From Aneurinibacillus danicus (GTDB lineage Bacteria; Bacillota; Bacilli; Aneurinibacillales; Aneurinibacillaceae), in contig NZ_BJXX01000069.1 in NCBI RefSeq assembly GCF_007991215.1, positions 1-64,000 of the forward strand: a stretch of DNA of 64,000 bases, read 5' to 3'. This document shows positions 43,631 through 49,944 of this stretch, piece by piece (position 1 is the first letter of the stretch; each line of letters begins with the position of its first letter). Position numbers and translations under genes: made by a program. The notes beneath the pieces are model-generated. The model made no database searches and was not told the origin of the DNA. It saw only the letters and a list, made by a program, of their open reading frames with translations.

Positions 43631-44809
43631 ATGAAATTAGCGAAGCGCGTAGCGCAAATTACGCCGTCCAAAACGCTCGCCATTACCGCCAAAGCGAAAG
43701 AGTTGCGCAGCGAAGGATACGACGTGGTCGGCCTGGGAGCGGGTGAGCCTGATTTCAATACGCCGCAGCATATTATCGACGCCGCAGTAAAAGCAATGAA
43801 AGAGGGCCAGACGAAGTACACGGCCGCCGCAGGGATTCCTGAATTGAAGAAAGCGATTTGCGAGAAACTGCAGCGCGACAACAATATTACATACAAACCT
43901 TCTCAGATCGTTGTATGCAATGGAGCGAAACATGCTTTGTATAACCTGTTCCAGGCGATCGTTGACCCGGGCGACGAGATCATTGTCCCGATTCCTTACT
44001 GGGTAAGCTATCCGGAAATGATTACGCTCGCGGACGGTGTTCCTGTATTTGTGGAAGGTTCGGAAGAAAACGAATTTAAAATTACGCCGGAACAGCTGCG
44101 TGCCGCGATTACGGATAAAACGCGTGCCGTTATCATCAACTCACCAAGCAACCCGACCGGAAGCGTGTATACACGTGAAGAGCTGGAAGGCCTTGCACAG
44201 GTCTGCATCGAGAAGCAAATCCTCATGGTATCAGACGAAATCTATGAGAAGCTGATTTACGATGGACAGGAGCACGTAAGCATCGCAAGCCTTAGCCCGG
44301 AAGCGTATGAATTAACGGTGGTTATTAACGGTATGTCCAAACCGTATTCCATGACGGGCTGGCGGATTGGCTACGCGGCAGGAAACGAAGCGTTGATTAA
44401 AGCGATGACGAACCTGTCCAGCCACAGCACATCGAATCCGACAACATTTGCTCAGTATGGCGCGCTGGCAGCGCTCGAAGGTTCGCAGGAGTCGCTGGAG
44501 ATGATGAAAGCCGAGTTTGACAAACGCCGCAAAGCGGTTGTTAAACTGATGAATGATATTGAAGGCATTCATTGCGTGGAGCCGAAAGGCGCATTTTATC
44601 TGTTCGCCAACGTGAGCGAAGCGATGAAAAAAGGCGGTTATTCCGATGTGGACGAATGGGCGCAAGCGCTACTTGAGAAGGAATACGTTGCGCTTATCCC
44701 GGGTTCCGGATTCGGTGCACCGAACCATATCCGCATTTCGTATGCAACATCGCTAGAACAATTAGAAAAAGGCATTGCCCGTATCAAAAAATTCGTAGAA
44801 GAAAACTAA
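43631..44809 (+). CDS. aspB: Aspartate aminotransferase
   Basis: AspB (392 residues) is a subgroup Ib PLP aminotransferase that interconverts aspartate and oxaloacetate. The cofactor lysine is Lys237 in NGMSKPYSMTGWRIGYAA, SNPTG is at about 173-177, and GAGEPDFNTP near 36-45 is typical of the B. subtilis/Thermus type. I start at the ATG at 43631 because GAGGAGGAG lies just before it; the frame from 43595 has no ribosome site. It is a single-gene unit with a terminator. Its place before asnS is as in B. subtilis. Confidence 0.95.
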   Translation: MKLAKRVAQITPSKTLAITAKAKELRSEGYDVVGLGAGEPDFNTPQHIIDAAVKAMKEGQTKYTAAAGIPELKKAICEKLQRDNNITYKPSQIVVCNGAKHALYNLFQAIVDPGDEIIVPIPYWVSYPEMITLADGVPVFVEGSEENEFKITPEQLRAAITDKTRAVIINSPSNPTGSVYTREELEGLAQVCIEKQILMVSDEIYEKLIYDGQEHVSIASLSPEAYELTVVINGMSKPYSMTGWRIGYAAGNEALIKAMTNLSSHSTSNPTTFAQYGALAALEGSQESLEMMKAEFDKRRKAVVKLMNDIEGIHCVEPKGAFYLFANVSEAMKKGGYSDVDEWAQALLEKEYVALIPGSGFGAPNHIRISYATSLEQLEKGIARIKKFVEEN

Positions 44810-44816
44810 GAACAAA

Positions 44817-44853
44817 GCCTGGCGTTCGATGCACTCGAATTCCAGGCCTTTTT
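44817..44853 (+). terminator. Terminator after aspB
   Basis: GCCTGG (44817-44822) and CCAGGC (44842-44847) enclose an inner stem TTCGA/TCGAA; TTTTT follows. Confidence 0.9.
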
Positions 44854-44961
44854 ATGGTACTAGAGAACAGTATAGATAGAACATTGATCCATTACGTAAG
44901 GAATGTTCGTACATTAAAATTCATTTTATGATCGTATTGATTTGTGCAAAAAGCCTTTTTT

Positions 44962-46110
44962 CTATATTTTAAGGCGGATGGTCACCAGACAGATGTCATC
45001 TTCCAGATGGCGTAAATTCAGTGGATACCTAGAAAAAATATAATCGATGAATGAACGGCCGGATAATAACGGGAAAGAAGCGCATAGGCTGTGCAGAGAA
45101 GAAATATCGTTTTCACTATCCTCCATGGCTGCCAGCAATCCATCCGTATACAGGACCAACAATGTCTCACCGTCATACGGGATGCAGCCCTTTCGCATAG
45201 GTAAATTTGTGACGAGCCCGATGGGAAGGCATCCCTCTGTAAGCAGCTGTGGACGTTGGGTAGACGTAAGAAGGAAGCCGGCTGGATGCCCGGCATTTAC
45301 ATATTCGATGACTTGTGTTTGTGTATCAATCATGAGATAAATTGCGGTGAAATAATGTGGAATCGGATGTGCCGATCGGGAAAACAGTGTATGCATATGA
45401 CGATTAAGTTCCGTCATAACCGCGATCGGGTCGCCGAGGCGCGTAATCATGCCGCGCAGTAGGGAGCGTACCGACATACTGATGAGCGAGGCGGCTACTC
45501 CATGTCCCATTACATCCAGTACAATAACGCCATACCGATGTTGATCGATCGGAAACCAGCTATATAAGTCACCTGCAAGCTGTTGGGACGGTTCATAAAA
45601 CGCATCGGTTTCAATATGCGGGTTGGAGAGAGGAGCGCTCAGTACACCACGCTGAATATTTTTAGCCAATTCAATTTCATGCATAATTTTTTTGAATAGC
45701 ACCTGCATGGTTTGTTCCCGCTCTTTGCTGGCATCGAGCATCAGTTTGAAACGAAGCGCGTTGCGTACTCTGGCGAGCAGTTCTTCAATACTGATTGGTT
45801 TGGTAATATAATCGGTAGCCCCCGCTTCGAACGCCCTGCTTAGATGCGTCCTGTTATCAAAAGCGGTAAGCATGATAATGGGTGTATCAATATAGGCTGG
45901 ATGCTCCCGGATGCGTCGGCATGCTGTAATTCCGTCTATGTTTGGCATCATGATATCTATTAAGATTGAGTCGATGGAAGTGTTATGAATGTATGTGAGA
46001 GCAGTTGAAGCGGATTCAGCGGTTATAAGGTCATGATAGCCGGCGTGACGCAGAACTCGTTCCAATAGAGCAAGAATGCCAGGCTCATCATCAACAAGCA
46101 AAATCTTCAT
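44962..46110 (-). CDS. Receiver-domain PP2C phosphatase (orphan response regulator)
   Basis: The 382-residue protein has an N-terminal receiver domain (Asp7/Asp8, phospho-acceptor Asp52 in LIDIMMPNIDG, Thr82, Lys104), a helical linker (about 120-160, LFKKIMHEIELAKNIQRG) and a C-terminal SpoIIE/RsbU-type PP2C domain with metal aspartates Asp181 (AGDLYSW) and Asp199 (LDVMGHG). Such proteins dephosphorylate anti-anti-sigma factors when activated, often in general stress or biofilm control. No histidine kinase, anti-sigma or anti-anti-sigma gene is adjacent, so partners are unknown. It is on the minus strand, divergent from copy B of the repeat. Confidence 0.9.
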   Translation of the reverse strand: MKILLVDDEPGILALLERVLRHAGYHDLITAESASTALTYIHNTSIDSILIDIMMPNIDGITACRRIREHPAYIDTPIIMLTAFDNRTHLSRAFEAGATDYITKPISIEELLARVRNALRFKLMLDASKEREQTMQVLFKKIMHEIELAKNIQRGVLSAPLSNPHIETDAFYEPSQQLAGDLYSWFPIDQHRYGVIVLDVMGHGVAASLISMSVRSLLRGMITRLGDPIAVMTELNRHMHTLFSRSAHPIPHYFTAIYLMIDTQTQVIEYVNAGHPAGFLLTSTQRPQLLTEGCLPIGLVTNLPMRKGCIPYDGETLLVLYTDGLLAAMEDSENDISSLHSLCASFPLLSGRSFIDYIFSRYPLNLRHLEDDICLVTIRLKI

Positions 46111-46189
46111 TATAGAGTTCCTTTCTACAAAAATGGTTTAGGAGTAATCACACAGTACATTCTAACTATAAAATGAGGAAAATGCTATA

Positions 46190-46396
46190 CTTTATAAGAA
46201 AACCACCATGGCGTCTCAGCCGCAACCCCGGCATGAAAATGAGGGGAAGGGCGGCTGACTTTTGCGGTACGAAGGGAAAGAGAGAAGAGAACGAGGAGAG
46301 GATTTTAATGGTGAAAAAGGCGAAGGCCTTTTTCTTCCTTAGCTCTTTTTTCCTCACTCTTCTCCTTCTTTCCTCACGATTTTCACAGAAAAAAGC
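46190..46396 (+). repeat. Dispersed ~200-bp repeat, copy B (complete)
   Basis: This copy holds the full order: left end AGAAAACCACCATGG, hairpin 1 (CAGCCGC with inner CCCC, pairing with GGGG and GCGGCTG, 46217-46257), a purine-rich arm, a central hairpin GAAAAAGGC-GAAG-GCCTTTTTC, a pyrimidine-rich arm complementary to the purine arm, and the right end CGATTTTCACAGAAAAAA. Its right end A-run serves as the T-run of the minus-strand terminator of the secreted-protein gene. The left terminus is eroded. Confidence 0.75.
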
Positions 46397-46406
46397 GGCA
46401 CGTTGA
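46308..46406 (+). other. Short hydrophobic open frame within repeat copy B
   Basis: A 32-residue frame starts at ATG 46308 behind GAGGAGAGG. It would read MVKKAKAFFFLSSFF and continue hydrophobic to a basic tail. A frame with the same first ten residues exists in copy C (minus strand, 55535-55464, 23 residues), while copy D has lost the ATG. The composition can be explained by the pyrimidine-rich arm alone, so I do not call it a gene. Confidence 0.2.
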
Positions 46407-46414
46407 TGTGCCGC
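46389..46414 (-). terminator. Terminator of minus-strand secreted-protein gene
   Basis: On the minus strand, GCGGCAC (46414-46408) pairs with GTGCCGC (46401-46395) and is followed by six T residues, which are also the outer edge of repeat copy B. Confidence 0.88.
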
Positions 46415-46426
46415 CTTTGTACCCGT

Positions 46427-46963
46427 CTATTTCGTTACTGCGAATCCGGTTTTAATCTGTTCAAACATGTCGTTTAACATGTCGGTAATTTCCGTCACTT
46501 CCTGGTCGCCTTCGTACAGCGTTTCTGAAGGGAAGAGTGCCGCATATATCGTGCCGTCTCGTTCTGCAAGTTTTAAGTAGAGAGATTCGTCATACCCTTC
46601 GCTTTTCCATATGTTCCCAGGAATTGTGACGATTTCCATAAGTTCGAATGAGTGCTTTGGATTGATAAAGATAACTGCCGGGAATCCGTCTATGTTTTTT
46701 TCTACTTGTTCCACAGTATATTTGTTCTCCCATGAGGCGGGCAGTTGAAGCGAGAAGCCCATCGCTTTATTGATATATATATCTGAAGCGACAGATTCAG
46801 TTGTCTGGTCCTTCACCGGAGCGGGGGGCGTCTGCTGCTGTTGGAATTGTCGGGACAGGGCACTATTATCTGCACGCACATCAGGTTGTGTAACAACCGC
46901 ACCAGTCGCACCGACGAGGCCAAGTCCCAGAACAAGAGCCACAAGTTTTCTGGAAAGTTTCAT
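46427..46963 (-). CDS. Probable secreted protein of unknown function
   Basis: The 178-residue protein begins with a Sec signal peptide: a basic start KLSRK, the hydrophobic VALVLGLGLVGATGAVV, and a likely cleavage near residues 24-32 (TQPDVRADN). A glutamine/proline-rich linker (FQQQQTPPAPVK) follows, then a globular domain from about residue 62 starting YINKAMGFSLQLPASWENKY. That opening is common in small secreted or lipoprotein domains with a 'PsbP-like' strand pattern, but I do not claim membership. No lipobox cysteine is present. It is a single-gene unit with its own terminator. Confidence 0.7.
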   Translation of the reverse strand: MKLSRKLVALVLGLGLVGATGAVVTQPDVRADNSALSRQFQQQQTPPAPVKDQTTESVASDIYINKAMGFSLQLPASWENKYTVEQVEKNIDGFPAVIFINPKHSFELMEIVTIPGNIWKSEGYDESLYLKLAERDGTIYAALFPSETLYEGDQEVTEITDMLNDMFEQIKTGFAVTK

Positions 46964-46992
46964 CGCCGCATCTCCTACTTTCTAAATTAAAA

Positions 46993-47038
46993 TGGAATGA
47001 TATTGGATACTTACCACCGATTTTATGTATTCATTCCA
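46993..47038. other. Inverted repeat in the intergenic region before asnS
   Basis: TGGAATGA (46993-47000) and TCATTCCA (47031-47038), with inner ATAC/GTAT, lie in the leader of the minus-strand secreted-protein gene. It may be an mRNA hairpin or operator. The rest of 46964-47180 shows no gene, and no T-box motif for asnS is present. Confidence 0.3.
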
Positions 47039-47180
47039 AAAATCGCTTTCTTTTTTGTTTCCCACCCTCCATGGAAATACTGTGATATAGTTATTGTACC
47101 AACTTGTTTTCTATTATACCTCCGCCCTGAGGCTGAGAAAATTATGTGGTTTTGGGTCGAAAAAAGGGGAGCAGCAGCAT

Positions 47181-47209
47181 TTGCAAAATCAGGGAATGGA
47201 TAGTATAAT
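47181..47209 (+). promoter_or_regulatory. asnS promoter
   Basis: TTGCAA (47181-47186), 17 nt, TATAAT (47204-47209), 47 nt before the asnS ATG. Confidence 0.75.
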
Positions 47210-47256
47210 TCTGTAGGTTTCTGATCCCGATTTCTTTAGATAGAAAGGATGACAAT

Positions 47257-48546
47257 ATGCTGACGACAATTTCTCAAATCGGAAAGCATGTAGGAGAAGA
47301 AGTGCGCCTTGGCGTCTGGCTCTTTAATAAACGTTCCAGCGGGAAGATTCAATTTCTGCAACTGCGTGATGGAACCGGTTTCATTCAAGGAGTGCTCGTC
47401 AAGCAGGAAGTCGCTCCGAAAGTATGGGAAGCAGCCAAAGCGCTTACTCAGGAAAGCTCGCTGTATGTGAGAGGAGTTGTCCGTGAAGACGAGCGTTCGA
47501 AATCTGGCTATGAACTGACCGTAACCGACATAGAGCCGATTCATATCGCAGAGGAATACCCGATTACGAAAAAAGAGCATGGTGTAGAGTTCTTGATGGA
47601 TCACCGCCACCTTTGGATTCGTTCCATGCGCCAGCAGGCGATTCTCTCCATTCGTTCCGCTGTGATTCAAGCGGTATACGAGTTCTTCAAAGAGCGTGGA
47701 TTTTATAAAGTGGACCCTCCGATTTTAACGCCAACTTCGGCGGAAGGAACGACGACGCTGTTCCATACACAATATTTTGATGAGGAAGCGTACCTGTCGC
47801 AGAGCGGGCAGCTGTATATGGAAGCTGCGGCCATGGCACTTGGACGGGTCTTCTCGTTTGGCCCGACATTCCGCGCCGAGAAATCGAAGACACGCCGTCA
47901 CTTAATTGAGTTCTGGATGATCGAGCCGGAGATGGCGTTCGTGGATCATGAAGAAAACCTGCGCATCCAAGAAGATTTCGTTAGCTATATTGTGCAGTAT
48001 GTGTTGAAAAATTGCCAATTGGAATTAAAACGGCTCAACCGTGATACAGCGAAGCTCGAAAATGTGAAAGCGCCGTTCCCGCGTATTACGTATACCGAAG
48101 CAATCGAAATGCTGCAAAAAGACGGGCACGAAATTCAATGGGGTGAAGATTTCGGCGCACCGCATGAGACGGCGATTGCTGAAAAGTTTGACAAGCCGGT
48201 ATTCATCACTCATTATCCGGCCAGCATCAAAGCATTCTATATGAAACCGGACCCCGTGAATCCGGATGTCGTTCTGTGTGCCGACCTTATTGCACCGGAA
48301 GGATACGGGGAAATTATCGGCGGCAGCCAGCGGATTGACGATCTGGAATTGATGCAGAAGCGGTATGAAGAACATAATTTAAATCCTCAAGCGTATCAAT
48401 GGTATCTGGACCTGCGTAAATACGGTTCCGTTCCGCATTCTGGCTTCGGACTTGGTCTTGAGCGTACCGTAGGCTGGATTTGCGGTACTGAGCACGTGCG
48501 TGAAACGATTCCGTTCCCACGTTTGCTGAACCGTCTGTATCCGTAA
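47257..48546 (+). CDS. asnS: Asparaginyl-tRNA synthetase
   Basis: AsnS (429 residues) is a class IIb aminoacyl-tRNA synthetase. An N-terminal OB-fold anticodon domain ([24 protein letters not shown]) precedes the catalytic core with motif 1 region [18 protein letters not shown], motif 2 [25 protein letters not shown] and motif 3 [22 protein letters not shown] precedes the ATG. Its place between aspB and dnaD is conserved with B. subtilis. I see no T-box leader, so it is probably expressed constitutively. Confidence 0.96.
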   Translation: MLTTISQIGKHVGEEVRLGVWLFNKRSSGKIQFLQLRDGTGFIQGVLVKQEVAPKVWEAAKALTQESSLYVRGVVREDERSKSGYELTVTDIEPIHIAEEYPITKKEHGVEFLMDHRHLWIRSMRQQAILSIRSAVIQAVYEFFKERGFYKVDPPILTPTSAEGTTTLFHTQYFDEEAYLSQSGQLYMEAAAMALGRVFSFGPTFRAEKSKTRRHLIEFWMIEPEMAFVDHEENLRIQEDFVSYIVQYVLKNCQLELKRLNRDTAKLENVKAPFPRITYTEAIEMLQKDGHEIQWGEDFGAPHETAIAEKFDKPVFITHYPASIKAFYMKPDPVNPDVVLCADLIAPEGYGEIIGGSQRIDDLELMQKRYEEHNLNPQAYQWYLDLRKYGSVPHSGFGLGLERTVGWICGTEHVRETIPFPRLLNRLYP

Positions 48547-48611
48547 TTGCCGAATCTAAGCCATAAAGGAAAAATGCAACTTTTGCAAGACTAAACTTGT
48601 CGGATCGATCC

Positions 48612-48620
48612 TGCTATAAT
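48612..48620 (+). promoter_or_regulatory. Extended -10 promoter for dnaD
   Basis: TGCTATAAT (48612-48620) is an extended -10 element with no good -35, 27 nt before the dnaD ATG. Confidence 0.5.
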
Positions 48621-48646
48621 CGTTCATACATGAGAGGTGGATTTCG

Positions 48647-49375
48647 ATGAGTGATGTCTTATTGTGTATGTTAGAGGCCGGAACAACACCGCTGCCTAAC
48701 CTGCTTCTACAGCATTATCGGCAGATCGGATTATCGGATGAGGAGATGATGGTCATTGTTCATCTTCTCGCTTTTAAAACGGAAGGTAAGCCGTTTCCGA
48801 CAATTCATGAACTGGAAGAGAGAATGAGTGCAGACGCATCAACAATTGTCAAGCGTCTGCAGCGGCTTGTGCAGCAGGGATATATCTCGATCGAGGAGAC
48901 GATTGACCCGTCGACCCGGGTACGCTCAGAGTGGTACTGTTTTACGCCCCTATATAAGAAGATTGTGGCCTGTTTACAAAGGGAAACAGTAGATGAAGAT
49001 ATACCGGGCATAGTCAGAACGGGCGAAAATGTAAAAAATCTGTATGCCGTATTCGAAGAAGAATTTGGCCGACCCCTGTCGCCGATTGAGTGTGAGAATC
49101 TGGCCATGTGGGTGGATCAGGACGGATATAGTGAGGCACTCATTATGGCGGCGCTTCGGGAAGCTGTCATCTCGGGCAAGCTGTTTTTTCGTTATATTGA
49201 TCGGATTTTATTCGAGTGGCACCGCAACAATATTCGGACGCCACAGCAGGCACGCGAGTATAGCTTGAAGTTTCGCAAGCATCAGCAGCGCGGCGAGCGC
49301 AGTGGACAGGCGCTCGGTGGGATGCCGCAAGAATTTCCGTTTTACAATTGGCTTGAAGAAGAAACCGATTCATAA
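48647..49375 (+). CDS. dnaD: DNA replication initiation protein DnaD
   Basis: The 242-residue protein has an N-terminal winged-helix oligomerisation domain (DDH1: LLQHYRQIGLSDEEMMVIVHLLAF) and a C-terminal DDH2 domain (VFEEEFGRPLSPIECENLAMWVDQ, then ALREAVISGKLFFRYIDRILFEWHRNNI with the YxxxI motif). These are the two domains of DnaD in Gram-positive replication initiation. GAGAGGTGG precedes the ATG. It follows asnS as in B. subtilis, but the next expected gene, nth, is absent here. Confidence 0.93.
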   Translation: MSDVLLCMLEAGTTPLPNLLLQHYRQIGLSDEEMMVIVHLLAFKTEGKPFPTIHELEERMSADASTIVKRLQRLVQQGYISIEETIDPSTRVRSEWYCFTPLYKKIVACLQRETVDEDIPGIVRTGENVKNLYAVFEEEFGRPLSPIECENLAMWVDQDGYSEALIMAALREAVISGKLFFRYIDRILFEWHRNNIRTPQQAREYSLKFRKHQQRGERSGQALGGMPQEFPFYNWLEEETDS

Positions 49376-49404
49376 AAAGATAATGAAAGCAGGGGGATCT
49401 TGCG

Positions 49405-49818
49405 ATGGGCAATTTGGATGACTTATTCTTGTGTACCAATCCGACACGCCGCGATGTAAAGAACATCTATCGGGATGAAAAATATGCGCGGGGGATTTTG
49501 CTGAAGAACGGGGACATGATTGTCTGGAACGGCGATGTGATGCATACGAAGGTGATGCCGTTTCTGACCGAGACGGGTGTGCATTTCAGCGTGTTTAACG
49601 ACAAGCTGGAGATTTGCTGGCAGTTCGAGTCATGGACGGAGATTCAGAAGCGCCTTGTGGAAGCAAAACACTATCTGGACAATCTGGGCTTTCCGGAAGA
49701 TGGCCGTATCGTAATTGACACGCGCTACTATACGCATACAGATATGGCGTTTCCGGAGATTCGATATTCACAGTTATTTGAGGAAGGTTTTGAGCTGAAG
49801 CCGCTTGAAGAAAAGTAG
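49405..49818 (+). CDS. Hypothetical protein of unknown family
   Basis: A 137-residue protein with AAGCAGGGGG before the ATG. It is cytoplasmic, with no signal, membrane helix or known motif. It is rich in aromatic and acidic residues, and has paired segments GILLKNGDMIVWNGDVMHT and VHFSVFNDKLEICWQFESW that look like beta hairpins. It may share dnaD transcription, since it is 29 nt downstream. I do not recognise it, and homologues in other Bacillales would be needed to say more. Confidence 0.65.
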   Translation: MGNLDDLFLCTNPTRRDVKNIYRDEKYARGILLKNGDMIVWNGDVMHTKVMPFLTETGVHFSVFNDKLEICWQFESWTEIQKRLVEAKHYLDNLGFPEDGRIVIDTRYYTHTDMAFPEIRYSQLFEEGFELKPLEEK

Positions 49819-49839
49819 AGAAAAAATAAATATGCCATC

Positions 49840-49930
49840 AACAAACAAGCCGCACGCCGAAGGGTTTCTTTTCAGCACAGGAGCTGCACTGAGTAGAAAA
49901 GAAAAAAATTGGCGATGCGGCTCGTTTGTT
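49840..49930. terminator. Long three-tier hairpin between convergent genes
   Basis: AACAAACAAGCCGCA (49840-49854) pairs with TGCGGCTCGTTTGTT (49916-49930) with one mismatch. Inside it are CGCC/GGCG and TTTCTTTTC (49865-49873)/GAAAAGAAA (49896-49904). The 91-nt fold lies between a plus-strand gene and the 3' end of ppdK, and probably stops both. Confidence 0.65.
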
Positions 49931-49944
49931 TAGGATAGACAAAT

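Noticed and set aside
46173-46406. 77-residue frame across repeat copy B
   Set aside because: It reads through the inverted repeats, has no ribosome site at its first ATG, and the composition follows from the purine and pyrimidine arms.
46308-46406. Type I toxin-antitoxin system in the repeat
   Set aside because: No antisense RNA promoter could be identified and copy D has lost the start codon; kept only as a low-confidence observation.
46964-47256. Possible T-box leader for asnS
   Set aside because: There is no AGGGTGG-x-ACCGCG element and no terminator between the promoter and the gene.
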